From: Archilochus colubris
Taxonomy: Eukaryota; Chordata; Aves; Apodiformes; Trochilidae
Assembly (NCBI GenBank): GCA_023079485.1
Contig: CM041084.1
Location: 12,336,609 to 12,400,608 of the forward strand
DNA: 64,000 nucleotides
Direction: 5' to 3'
The position numbers and the translations under genes were made by a program. Below the pieces are notes generated by a model. That model had not been told where the DNA came from and made no database searches. It saw only the letters and a program-made list of their open reading frames with translations. The number at the start of each line of letters is the position of its first letter. Within the stretch, counting starts at the first letter, position 1. Of the stretch, positions 1 through 11,960 are shown in pieces.

Positions 1-1510
1 ACCATGCTTGTAAGTGGGCAAGTGGCACTTTGAAAGAAGAACATGAGTGATTAATATTCTTTCTTTTGCTCTTTCATAGTTGTTCCTGAATCCTTGATTA
101 TTAAGAAAAAAATCATAAAATTTCATAATCCTTCATGTTATAACAAATATAATTGATTGCCTATGGTTAAGAGATGAATATAAGCATTAATCAGTAATAT
201 GCTAACATTGAAGATATCACTTTTAAACAGTTTATTTATAAAGAGTAGTTTTTGTAGACTTGTCTTAACCTAAGTTTTAAAAAGTGAAATTATTGAACAG
301 TGTTGGGCAAAGAAACTGAAAGAGGAATATATTACTCCTTATTTTCCAAAGTACTTGTTCTTCCGTAACATCCAGCATTACTGTGATATCAAGGTTGCTT
401 TGTGTAGTTAACATTTTTGTTTCAAATGTAAATTATTTCTTATAACAAATTCTCTGGCAACTGATGCTAATTTCCATAATATTCCCCATGATTAATTTAA
501 ATGATCAGATCTGTAGTTAGAAGACAACTAGTTACGGAAAACAAAACACAGTTATTTTACTAATTCAACCACTAACTGCTGTGAGCAATCTAGGAGTGCA
601 TTCTTTCAGGAGAGAACCACATTGTGTCACTGAGAAAAATTATGCATTGGCATGAATAAAATGGCAACTATTATCATGCTGATAACATCTCTATTTCTAA
701 TTAGGCTCTAATTATCCTTAAAGCATTTGACTTTTCTTAGTAATTTCTAAGATTTTTTTAATTGCAACTATTCTTTTGTCTTATGATAAAAATCTCTGTC
801 ATTTGTCACACAAGGCTGACTATATTTAAGCAAAAATTTAACTTTATATGGATAACCTTATTCTTGAAATGCTAATAGTACATGAGAGTGAAACAATATA
901 AATTAAGGACTGCTCTAATCCATCTCATAAAAAAGAGCCTATGGTCCTTCTTGTCTTCTGCAATGCATAAAAAAAATAAAAAACCCAAACAATAAACACA
1001 ACACAAGCATAAAAGAAAGAAAAGAAATAATTAAATTCCTAATAACAATTTATTTCTAAATTACTCTTTGGAAGTTTAAGGGCAACATGGTGTTGTAATA
1101 GTGTTAACTGTAAGATATTATTTCCAAAATGCTTTTAAACGATATGCATCATCTGAATGTTAATGATATTAATGTAATATTGACTCTCATTTTAAGAAAA
1201 AATTTTCATATACATGAATTTCCACATACCTTCATTGCAAACTAAGGAATCCATGTAACATATATACCATTCGGTCTTATTGAAATCTTTGTAGACAGCC
1301 TCTTACATCTAATCTGTGCTTTGCTCATTCCTTCATATCTCCCTAGGGCACTTCCAACACAATAATTTGTTTTGACTTTGTAAAATAACACTTCAGTTTA
1401 AGAAAGAAATGTTTTATCCATCCTGTTTGCTGGATACAAGGTTATTCACAGTACCATATGTGGCATTGATAGTGTTATTCTATAAGGTGCAGCCTATATG
1501 CCACCATAGG
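1..1510. other. Unique AT-rich noncoding DNA
   Basis: I see no gene, RNA or recognisable repeat here. The stretch is AT-rich with short A runs (around 970-1030) and stop codons in all frames at short intervals. Confidence 0.6.
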
Positions 1511-1990
1511 AAGGAGACAGATTTGTTGGAATGAGTCCAGAGGAGGGTGACAAAGGTGATCCAGGGGCTGAAGCACCTCTGCTATGAGGAGAGGATAAAG
1601 GAGCTGGGATTGTTCAGCCTGAAGAAAACTCCAGGGGGACCTTGTAGTTTCCTTCCAATACCTGAAGAGAACCTCCAGAAAGGATAGAAAGAGACTTTTC
1701 ATCTGAGTGTACAGTGATAGGATGAGAGGAAATGGATTTAAACTGAAGTAGAATAGGTTTAGACTGGATATTAGGAAGAAGTTCTTCAATATGAGTGGTA
1801 AGACTCTGGAACATGTTGTCTAGAGAAATTGTGGATGCTCTCTCCCTGGAAGTCTTCAAGGCCAGGCAGGATGAGGCCTTGAGCAACCTTGTCTAGATGA
1901 GAGGCACCCCTGCCCATGGCAGGAAGGTTTGAGTAGATAATTTCTGAGGTCCCTTCCAACCTAAGACTTTCTGTGATGATGATGATGATC
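1511..1990 (+). mobile_element. CR1 LINE 3' fragment, 5'-truncated
   Basis: The segment follows the typical avian CR1 3' region in order: the 'gagtccagaggaggg' reverse transcriptase C-terminal segment, the 'gagctgggattgttcagcctg' type segment, 'ttaggaagaagttcttca', the 'gtcttcaaggccaggcagg' motif, the 'cctgcccatggcagg' motif, and 'ggtcccttccaac' near the 3' end. It encodes only a decayed piece of the CR1 ORF2 C-terminus, with frameshifts and stops. The 3' end runs into a GAT microsatellite (1975-1989) instead of the usual ATTCTATG tail. Many substitutions against the usual CR1 wording suggest an old copy. The 5' edge is uncertain by about 20 bases. No target duplication is expected for CR1. 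Confidence 0.9.
1975..1989. repeat. (GAT)n microsatellite at CR1 tail
   Basis: Five GAT units directly after the CR1 3' end motif; it takes the place of the ATTCTATG octamer tail, probably by slippage and mutation of the original tail. Confidence 0.85.
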
Positions 1991-3070
1991 TTTAGCACTT
2001 TTCAACACTCTTCAGCTAGACTGGCATCACATCAACCAGTGCTTTTTAGGTGAAGACCCATAGGAACAGTAGACATGAAGAAACAAAAAATCAGGGGAAT
2101 GTACTGTCATGTGTCAAGAAAGGTAAGACATGAAGGACAAGGGATTGACAATGGATGATGTGAAAGTGGTCACTGGGAATCAGAGGATTAGGGAATGTAA
2201 AGTGTTTGTAGAATTTAGGGAGTACTCTCCTTTTTAGGTGTTAAGAGTTTGGCAATGCCCAGCCCTATCCGTAGACCCTGATCAGGATGTTCTTGTATCA
2301 CACCTAAATCTAGGATCATATTGCTGAGAGAAAAATGGAATTCAATTATTAAATAACAGATGCATTTAATAAAATTAAAGCATTTTGCTGTTCCTTTTTT
2401 CTCTAGATACCAAATTTCTCCTGACATAATGATTTTGGTCCAGTGCAACCAGTTCTCAGTATTAATGAAAATAATTATTTTTCTACAGCCTCTTGATTTT
2501 TGTAATGAAACTTTTGTATTGCCTGGCAGTCACCATGTCTGCATTGGAATATTTCTCCTTAGCCCTTGAGAAAAACAGAAGACTAAACTCCAGTTGTATA
2601 ACAGCCTTCAGAAAATGATAGATAGGGAAAGCCACTTTCAATCAATTCATTAGTTCTTCATATTTCCTAATACAACTGGCTTTACAGAATATTGGTTAGA
2701 AAAAAAACATCATCTGTAATTGGTCCTCTGCTTCTCTTGATGAAGAATTAATCTATCATACCGGGATGATGACATAACTATTTTTGTCATAAATGTGTAC
2801 ATTCTTTTTTATGCTTTTTATGTTAAATTGAAAGTTATATTTAAAACATATGTTTCCTCTAAGTTAGTGTGATCCAGCAGAACATTTTCAGATACATAAC
2901 TTAAAATGGTTGAATACTGGTATTTAATGTCAAATGCAGTTCAGATACCTTAAAGGCCTGAAATTCTTATGTGATGTAAACATGGAAAAGAGATTAGATT
3001 TTAAGTCATAAATATTTTTCTAATCTAGCAAAATGAAAAAAGGTGATAGGAGAGCAATATTTTTTAACAT

Positions 3071-3104
3071 AAATAAATAAAATAAAATAAAATAAACAAA
3101 CAAA
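3071..3104. repeat. (AAATA)n microsatellite
   Basis: AAATA pentamer repeats passing into AAAC units, about 34 bases, visible directly in the sequence. Confidence 0.85.
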
Positions 3105-4769
3105 GGAAACATGTTTTGTGGGTTCTGCCAATTTACTTCATTTTCTATTTTTGCTGCTGTAATCTCTCCTTCCTGAAATTATTGTGCTATCTGTAAGAGG
3201 AAGTGTGAGTATGTACAAAGAACAAAGTCCCACACCTGCAAATTCTTTGTGCATTAGGAAGGCCATCCTCTTTAAGACTCCAGGTGAATATTTTATTTAT
3301 CATTACTCCAAGGAGATCACATATGCTACACAGTCTCTTTGCTTCCCTGGGAGTAGGTGCTTAAGAGCCTGCAAATACAGAATGTGGTTTGTTGTCCAAG
3401 ATTCAAACAGACGAGTGGGAGAAACCAAAGAGTATAAAACCTTAAAAAAAGCCATGATCCAGTCAAGATAAAAGAGAAAGTAATTAGCTGCTTACTAATG
3501 ATGCAATCATTATTTGCCTAGGACAGAGGTTTCAGTCTGCACAGTCTTGAGCATTCACAGGAGCTGAAGCTGCTCAGTACCACAGAGAAGCCCTTAGGAC
3601 ATTGCAGAGCACATTTGCCAAACACAGACATTATCTCAGCCTTTGCTGACCTAATTAAAGACATTCTGTCACATAAAACAATGTGAAACTGGAAAAACCT
3701 GAAACACTGAACTCTGTTTTGAAAGAGTTGCACTCTTTACCAATGCTTGCTTAGCACACACTTAGCTGCCTAATTCAAATCTCTTCCATTTGCAGCATTT
3801 TATTATTTGCCTGCTCCAACTCACTTTCCTGTGAAGCAAGTATCGGAAGAAGCAAGCCATGTTTTAAGAAGAGGTGGACAATGCCAATGCAGCCAATTCT
3901 TTCTCAATGAAACTCATTATTGTGACATTAGGAGTTGTCTACTAATTTAGGAAAATTTCAAAACTTTCTCACTTGTACGCTCAAGTTACTCTGATTGTTC
4001 ATGGTAGAAATCTCCATTCTTGCTCCATTTTCACAGCGAGCACTTCAGACGACACTTAAGACAGATTTCAGTAGGAAAGACCTGGCAAGACCAAGCCAAT
4101 AACACTGTCCAATTTTGTATAGAAAACAGGGCTAGAAGGCTCCTCTCTCCATTTGGAAGGGTAATAGCATTGTTATTGTTTATTTCAACAACTTCAAATA
4201 CACATCCTAGGCTGTGTTAATCTACAAGGCCTCAGTGTTAACCTCCAAGTAAGACTGGAGTAAGGAAGAAGGAAAATGAAGGGTAATTTAATGAAGCTAG
4301 AGAGGAAATAGCTTATTTTGTCTATAGCATAGCAGAATATATTTTTGGGGGGATGGGGGTGGTCTTGGAGTTGGTCTTTGATAGAGATATGGACTTTTAC
4401 ACTAAGAACAAATCAGATAAACAATCTATAAGCTATTTCATTTCCATATTACTGGATATTTTGAAGTCCTCTTGAAGGCATAAACCCCTTTTTATTAGTG
4501 TGTATGGGACTAAAAATTCCAGTTCAGACTTGTCAGTTTTTCTACAGCAGTCTTTTCTCTATGTGCATTTGTGGATTATCAAAGTCCGTATTCAAAGTAT
4601 ATTTAGTGATACAGTCAAGTGCTTAAATCAGATGCTCTATCTAGAAATATAGTCACCTATTTATTCCATTGTCAATAGTGAGATCCATGCACCTTTCCAC
4701 ACAGGGAAAGTGCATATTGCAGACATCTCAGTTTTATATCTCAAGTTTTGTGGAACAGTAGGATTATTT

Positions 4770-5020
4770 TCACCTAGGTTAAGATACCTAGATTTAGGTG
4801 TCTGCTAGTTAGATATCTGAACCTAATGCAGTCAACGTCAGCTCCTTCCATAGTGCAACAAGCAAATATATGGGTGTTGTCTGCCCCAGTTAGATGCCTA
4901 TCTGGAAATGAATTGCTCTGTAGAAACATATTCTTTATCCTTTGAATCTCAGTGGTGTCTTGAGTAATTTCCTTAAATTTAGATGTTTAAGTTTTAGATG
5001 CCTAAGTCTGGGCAGATGAC
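4770..5020. repeat. Possible old interspersed repeat with TAGGTGCCTA-type words
   Basis: The words 'cacctaggttaag', 'tacctagatttaggtgtct', 'gttagatgcctatct' and 'agatgcctaagtctgg' recur within 250 bases. Similar words recur near 19.66-19.86 kb. From memory, sauropsid genomes carry an old dispersed element with this TTAGGCACCTAA signature, but I cannot name it with certainty. Boundaries are approximate. It could also be chance clustering in AT-rich DNA. Confidence 0.3.
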
Positions 5021-5794
5021 TCATCCCTCGTGCTGAAAAGCCTCCATTAGCAGTTAGTCATACTTTGAATCCAGTGAGTGAGTATTTCACCTTGAGTCAT
5101 ACCTATGTAGTCTATTAAATGATTTTTCTCAGAATAGAAGGTCTTTCTCAACAGGTGCTCTGACTTCATAAATTTTTCCATTTATCTTTTAATGTCCATA
5201 GCCTAGTGGGTCCTCCCAATGACTTCCACTGAAGGGTGCTTTGATACTTTTCTTTGGGTGTTTAGTATTCAAGGTTAGGGTCTACACAGACTTCAATTTC
5301 TGTCTTTGATGTCTTTGGTGTTGATGGGAAAAAAAAAATACCCAATTCACTCTGACTCTTTCACCCAGTTCTTCCTCTATTCATAGGCTCAGTTTAAGAG
5401 ATTGTTAATCATTGTGAAGTATAGAGAGAAAGACAGCATGGGAAATAAACTATTCTCCTTAAAATGTGATAAGCAGAAGACCTGTGGTCCTTGAGTGGAT
5501 ATCTGGAATATTGCAGATCATAGAATCACAGAATGTTAAGAGTTGGAAGGAACGTCTGGAGATCATCCAGTCCAACCCCCTCTGCTAAATCAGGTTCATC
5601 TAAAGCAGGTTGCATAGGATTGTATGCCAGCTTAAGTATCTCCACAGAAGGAGTTTACACAACCTGTGGACAGCCTATTCCAGTGCTCTGTCATCCTCAA
5701 ACTAAAGTTTTTCCTCATTGAAATATCTGTGTTTGAGTTTGCGTTCATTGCTTCTTGTCCTGCCACTGGGCACCACTGAAAAGAGTCTGTCCCC

Positions 5795-5820
5795 CTCCTC
5801 TTGACACCTCCTCTTGACAC
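5795..5820. repeat. 13-bp tandem duplication inside CR1
   Basis: The unit 'ctcctcttgacac' occurs twice in direct succession (5795-5807 and 5808-5820). It is a local slippage event in the dead element. Confidence 0.9.
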
Positions 5821-5894
5821 CTGCACTTTAGGTATTTATAAGCATTAATAAGATCCTCTCTTAGTCTTTTCCAGGCTGAAGTGAACCAAGTCTC

Positions 5895-6146
5895 TCAGCC
5901 TTTCCTCCTTGTTATCCTCTTAAGTCTCCCCTGGGCTCTCTTCAGTAGTTCCTTGACTTTCTTGTACTTGGGAGCCCAGAATTGGACACAGTACTCCAGA
6001 TGTGTACTCACTAGGGCAGAGTAAAGAAGTAGGATAACTTCCCTCAACCTCCTGGCTACATTTTTCTTAATGAACTCGGCAATGCCATTGGTTTTCTTGG
6101 CCAGAAAGGCATTTTGCTGGCTCATGGTTAACTTGTTGTCCCCCAC
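5895..6146 (-). pseudogene. CR1 ORF2 C-terminal fragment (dead reverse transcriptase)
   Basis: Minus-strand frame of 83 residues containing the CR1 C-terminal words LTMSQQ, AKKTNGI, LYSALV, HLEYCVQFWAP and RAQGRLKRI. This lies downstream of the reverse transcriptase catalytic domain, so no catalytic residues are expected here. The frame is broken upstream by a shift near 6150 and ends at a stop on the 3' side. It is a relic of the CR1 at 5.52-6.45 kb, not a host gene. Confidence 0.85.
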
Positions 6147-6450
6147 AACTCCAGGTCCTTCTACTCAGAGCTGTTCTTGAGCAGGACAACCCACAACCTG
6201 TACTGGTGCATGGAGTTATTCCTCCCTAGGTTTAGGACCATGCATTTGACTTTATTGAGGCTAATTAGGTTTCTCCCCACTCAAATGTCCAGCCTGTCCG
6301 GTTTTTGCTGGATGGCAGCACAGTCTTCTGGTGTGCCAGCCACTCCTCCCATTTATGTATCATCAGCAAACTTGCTGAGGGTACACACTTCCTTCATCCA
6401 GGTCATTGACTAATGTGTTGAAAAGACCCCTGGGAGCACCACTCACTACA

Positions 6451-9400
6451 GTTGCACTGATGTGGCTTCATAATGCTGGAGGAGGGGGATATTGGAATTA
6501 AGCAGTAGTGTAGTTGATAAATGGAGGCAACCAATGGAGACAAGCTTAAAGACTGAGTAATATCAGTGGATAGCATTGCTGCTACAAGATACAGCAGCTA
6601 TACCTCCTCTGTCTTTTCAGGTCAGAGCCTGTCCTCTTGTGACAGATTTCAAGGTCATACTGAATTGCAAAGACATCAGGACCTGATCATCAGAAATGTC
6701 TTTCATATATTCTTTTTATTTATTCCCTTTTGGTTCTGTGTTCAATACTTCCAGAAGCCATTCTTTTGAGTCCAAGCTAAATGAGTGTATTGATCAGCTA
6801 TTTTCTCCCACCTAACTTACCAAATAAATAGGTGAGGAGGAATTCTGTCCATTTAAAAAAATTTTTCTCTCTTTACTGACAGAGGGAAAGAAAGGGAAGT
6901 GAAGGGAAGGCAAAGAAAGGGAAATATTTTAAAATATGTTGAAATCCTCATACATGCCAAAATGTGGATCAAGAAAAAAAAAAGTGGGGGACATGAAGAG
7001 GATAGATGGCTGCAGTTTTTGATATCTACCCTTCTTTTCAAACCTAATTAAATTACTATGTAACCTGCAAAGAGATTCTGAAAATGCATAATCAGGGAGC
7101 AGTGTGGATCAATGAGAAAGATGAACAAGGAACAGAAAGGGGTGATTCAGAAAAGCCTAAAACTTGACTAATTTACTGCATGAATTGTAAGCAGAACACA
7201 TATTTCAACTACACACCTGAAACTTAGGTGGTTATAAAGTGTAAGATGGCTCTTTGTCTTCCTCTCAATAAAGAAAATTTCTTCATAAATCACACACTGT
7301 TGATGAATGTAGTTGTGTTAGTTTCAAGATAATGTCTTCTGTGTTATATATTCACTAATGAACCAAATGGAGAAACATGAGTCACTAGTCATAGATGTGA
7401 CTGTGATACAATAAGAAGGGTAGATGAGTTTGCCAAACTGAGATGAGGAAGAGATCTCAGAAAGCACTCTGAAGAAAAGAAAAAAAACCAAACAAAAAAA
7501 CCCCAAAACATTACATGACACTAACCATGCAGCTAACCACAAACAACTCATGACATAGATGAAGTTAATCTGATTAGGTCAATATCCATTCAAGAGGGTG
7601 GAAAAGTGGCTTGAATTCTGCTATAGCTGCTTCATCTCTCCCTGTTACCCTTGTACACATAAAGACTTACCTATAGTGAGAATTTGTCACAAGCAACTTT
7701 AATTAACTTAAAATAATTACATATATATATATTAGTTTATATATTAATGTTATTGACTTCACAATCTAGACTAGAGAACACAATTGTACTGTTAAAAGTG
7801 GATGCAGTATATTTCTCACCATGATAGTTGACAAATTTATCCACCAATTAGTTACTAAATAATAATATTTAATATTATATTTATAATTAACCCCATTATA
7901 AGCCATTATTAGGGTAATACTCATTATTAGGTTAGGTTCATTATTAGGTTAGGGTTATAACTCACTATTGGGGTTTAATTTTATATATAATAATATAATT
8001 ATAACCTAAATAGGGTTAGTGATATTTCATGTATAGTTCCAGTAAGCAGCAAGGTCATATGGAAGAGACCCTTGGAGAAATAAAGAAAACTTGCACTGAT
8101 AAGCATAGATTGCCTGTGTTTCAATGTGTGAAACACTAAACACAAAATAAATCTGTAAACAAGATTTTCAATCTTAAGAGAAAAGACTTAATAGGGATAA
8201 GTAACTGATAATGAAGAAAAAAAAATTAAAACTTTTAAAACCAGAAGGATTCTAGTTTCCAGAAGAACAAGGCCTACGTCACTATATAACAAGAAACCCA
8301 ACTGGCTTCAATATCCTAAGAAATGGAATATGTGATACATATTTTCTGACACAGCAATATCTGTATATATATGGACCTGATAACATCAACACCTTTTCCA
8401 TCTCTTTTAATCCTGTTTCCCATTATATTACTTTAGGGATAAAGCATATGGATTTTTTTTTTAATACACTTGGTGACTGTGAAGCTATTGTGTAGACTGA
8501 TGCAATATAAAGTATTGGAGTTTGGATTAATGTTACAAGACAGGTGATGTGATTAATAAGCCACTTTTCCAATTTATCACTGACATTGTAAGTAAGTAGA
8601 TTAATAGAGATATATATCACATAGACATACATAACACATACATATATGGAATGTGTATAACATAATCAGAAATTCAATAAATTGCTGATATAAAACATTA
8701 CTGTGTATACATGGAGAAAAGGTGTTGGAGGAGTATGCAATGTTAAAAAAGAAGATGAAAGAAATTGCTATAGCAAAACTGATCATTTTGAAAAAGAATA
8801 TTTTTTTCTGTTTTGAAGCTAAAACAATTTTATAAGTTATTTAGAAGATTTCAGAATCTTCAAAAAACATATTTGAAAAATGAAATCATATTCTTGACAT
8901 TTCATCTTCCATTTTCCACTTCTTGTTACATAATATACCTGTATATTTAATTAATATTACACACAGTGTACTTTTTCTTCAATTTTTTTCTAAGTGTAGG
9001 CATAAGACCTATTCATTTTTATGACTTCTTATTATATTGGAAAGGGACTGGCTTAAAGGTATATCAGTCGTAGTTCACAAAAACTTCTTCACATAGTTCC
9101 TAACACATGTGTCTTGTTGTGACTTCATATTCCTGGAAGAAAGAGATCCAAGGAAGACTACTTACTTTTCATGTATATTTCCATATCAATACTCTGTTCT
9201 AGTTGATACCAAACTTAATGTGAGTTTTCCAATTTATCTCAAAAGCATAGAATCTGAAGAAATGAACTTTCTTGTTCCTAAGAACCATCTAAAAATGTGT
9301 CATTGAATGTATTCGTGTCCTCATGGATACAAAGGCTGGCAAAGCTACACATGGATCTATTACATGGATGTTTTTCTTACCATGGACTATCCTTGTAAAC

Positions 9401-9855
9401 ACGTAACACACAAGATGCTCACAAATACCTTCTATTTATAAGCCTTGAAGGGGCTCATATCTGATTATCATGGGTAAGTATGTGAGTAGTAAAAAACAAA
9501 ATATGGTGAGTCACCAAAAAATGGAGAAACACCTTCATGGATAATTTAAAAATTTTGTTATCTGGTTCATATTGGAGCTTACAGACTTGACAAATTCTTA
9601 GGTTATCATTGTCAAAACTGGTATGAATTAGGAAAGAAGTAGGAAAGATGTGGAAGATCTTTCAAGTAACATTTTAGGAGTGTGAACATAAAAGAAATTC
9701 TAGGAGAAAAATAGTTAATAGCATGTCTGTAATAAAATTTTACAAGTAAAGAATCATCTAGATATAACTGTGGGGGTGGATGGAGAACCACTGAGAAAAA
9801 AACTTAAATAACATCTTGTAGTTTTTAAGAGTTTTGATCTCCTGAGCTGGAATTT
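6451..9855. other. Unique AT-rich noncoding DNA
   Basis: No gene recognised. It holds an (AT)n stretch at 7721-7732, the inverted/tandem structure at 7861-8003 (separate entry) and several short A-rich runs (for example around 7480-7510). All open frames are short. Confidence 0.55.
7861..8003. repeat. Telomere-like tandem motifs flanked by AT-rich inverted repeat
   Basis: Roughly four copies of a 19-22 base unit resembling 'ctcattattaggttaggtt' lie between about 7900 and 7978, with TTAGGG/TTAGGTT words. They are flanked by arms at 7861-7894 (ending in 'ataattaacccc') and 7970-8003 (starting with 'ggggtttaatt') that are imperfect reverse complements. A further 'tagggttag' follows at about 8011. 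The arrangement could fold into a hairpin. It may be a decayed MITE, an interstitial telomere-like array, or simple sequence drift. Confidence 0.6.
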
Positions 9856-9905
9856 CCAGATGGCTTAACTAAATTAGGATCCAGATGGCCTAACTAAATT
9901 AGGAT
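9856..9905. repeat. 25-bp tandem duplication
   Basis: Two adjacent copies of 'ccagatggcttaactaaatt' plus 'aggat' (9856-9880 and 9881-9905) differ at a single base (t/c). The near identity suggests a recent slippage or repair event. Confidence 0.95.
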
Positions 9906-11639
9906 CTCAAACCCTGCACAAGATCCCCAGCACCCAGAATAAGTGGTTTTGAAAATATAATCTTTGGATTTTATACAGTGAGAAGATATCTTAGAACAAA
10001 CATAATATTAAAAAAAAAAAAAAAAAAGGGCAACTGGGCAACTATAGTATAAAACATCTTATTAACAGAAAGCTGCATGATCTGCAAAAGGAAATGTAAA
10101 GCTTTCTCTTGTCTTACTCACTTATCCTTAATCACATTTTGGTGCACACTGTGTTATATGTGTTTGAAGAATCATCTTTAGTGTTATTCCTCAAGTATGT
10201 GAACATCCCTAAAAACCTTTTTCACATTTTAGAAATCCTGTTTCTTCCCTAAAAGTACATTATTTTACTAGAAAACTGCTCAGAGTGAGAGCAGCTCTCT
10301 TACATGACCTCTGGAAACACCACAGAGGAGCAAGGCAGATTCCTCAAATGCTTTAGATGAAATCATGTGGTGATAGCTAGATTGGGCTGTAAATTTTCAG
10401 CTTCAGTATCAGTCTGTCAGGAAGCTGAGTCAACAAAGCAAAACATTTCATGAAAATATGCTGCTTTCAAAAAATTTTCTAACGAGGGTTGGGCAGAACC
10501 CTGATTCTCTCAGCTCACCCTCACCTGAGGGGCATCACATTATGGGAATTCATGGCCAATACTATCAATATTGTCAGCAGAGGGTACCCAGGCTCTTAAT
10601 ACCCTTAGTCTTTCAGATAAATTGGCATCCCTGCTCCAATAACATAGGTGAAAGAAAAAAAAAAACAAACAAACTAACAACCAAGGCCAATATTGAGATC
10701 AATTTTGGCACCTTCATTGTCTTTAGGCAATGAGAATTCTGTGCAAAAAATTTGTTCTTCAATAATGGACTTTAAAAACCTTAGCAAGGTGCTATTAATC
10801 TAGGCAAAAATCAGATTCAGTTCAGATCCATGAGAGTGTAATTTCAATCAAGACTTCTTAAGTGAAAGATTCACATCATTCTTTTGAAGTATGAAGTCCA
10901 AACCAGGGCAAAGAAACTGCAAAAATGTATATAAACCTGAACTTTCAGGTGTGGGGTTTTTTTGCTTTGTTTTTAATTCTATATTTTATTACTTCTCTGA
11001 ATTTGGCTTTTAACATTTCTTTATCTTAATCAAATTTGAAGTCTAAAGGATGATCATGAAAATTACTTTCTTTCCAGAAAAAACACTATTAAAAGCATTT
11101 ATTGTCAGAAATGCACAAGATATAGCAATATTTATTTTAATCTTTATAGTTTTTTCAGTTATTATGTGAATTATTGCATTTGAAAATGACGGCTGCTCTA
11201 TCTCATGTAATTTTTAGCTTTTGCTGTTCTTTCTCATCATTATTTTAGTCATCATCTATAATTTACGACAAAAAATCCAATGTTTGCACTGGTTAATAAG
11301 GGTGGATGCCATGCCCTTCTCTACATGACAATCTGCATTTAGAAGTTGTCCAGTATTAATAATTTTGTTTCCAGTCTTATATCTGAGAATGTATTTAACA
11401 GATTATGGCCATTTTTACTGTTCCTGAATGATTAAGGATATGCAGCACAAAGATCACTCTATATTTGCAAACTGGAAATCAGTTCTGGAGTCAGTGCTCA
11501 TGAGTTTATTTTATGTATCCGTTCTACTACCAACACTTACTTTTTTTTTCCCCCCCTTAAAGGAACAAAATTCAGCAGCATGGGCAGTTTATATTTGTTT
11601 CCTTTGGTGAACATTACTGAGCTCAAACTGTGAAATACT
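9906..11639. other. Unique noncoding DNA
   Basis: No gene, RNA or dispersed repeat recognised apart from the poly-A run at 10010-10027. Open frames reach only about 90 codons and end in AT-rich low-complexity residues. Confidence 0.5.
10010..10027. repeat. Poly-A run (18 nt)
   Basis: Uninterrupted adenines followed by the small duplication 'gggcaactgggcaact'. I see no retroposed sequence upstream, so it is treated as simple repeat. Confidence 0.85.
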
Positions 11640-11960
11640 GTAATTAATTAAAAAAATGTATTTTGGAGAGCTTATAATACAATCATAACAAGATTAAGTA
11701 AAATAAATCAAAGCCAATTTGTGCCTGGTGGTTTTGGGAATAACATTTCTGTCAAGTTGTTGAACAGTAATCATTAAAACATGGGAATAATCCACGTCCT
11801 AATTAAACAACAATAAACAATCGTCAATGGCACATAATTGTTAAAAGTCAACAAAGGAAGCATTACTGTAAACAAAGATTAGACATAGTTCTTGAAAATG
11901 GGAATGAGAATGTTATTTAATGCCTGACAGAACAGACTGGATACAATAAATATTTGTAAT
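11640..11960. promoter_or_regulatory. Candidate conserved noncoding element (inference only)
   Basis: This block is rich in words that resemble developmental transcription factor sites: TAATTA and CTAATTAAA (homeodomain-like), AATAAACAA and GTAAACAAAG (forkhead-like), AACAAT and AACAAAG (SOX-like), within about 300 bases. Such clusters are typical of vertebrate conserved enhancers in gene deserts, but AT-rich DNA produces them by chance too. No alignment could be made, so the call is a guess. Confidence 0.2.

Larger units (their letters stand above)
1991..5516. other. Mostly unique noncoding DNA with one possible old repeat
   Basis: No gene is supported. The segment includes an (AAATA)n microsatellite near 3071-3104 and a region at about 4770-5020 with recurring 'taggtg/tgccta' words, annotated separately. 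The open frames here are short (under 100 codons) and lack coding character. Confidence 0.55.
5517..6450 (-). mobile_element. CR1 LINE fragment, minus strand
   Basis: The left end is the CR1 3' tail in reverse ('atcatagaatcacagaatg') followed by 'gttggaaggaac' and 'tccaacccc'. The element then runs back through the 3' region and into ORF2, including the 'cagtactccagatg' and 'gcaaacttgctgagggt' segments typical of avian CR1 in this orientation. About 930 bases are retained; the rest of the 5' part is missing, as is usual for CR1. It carries a 13-bp internal tandem duplication (5795-5820) and frameshifts in ORF2, so it is not active. Confidence 0.92.
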
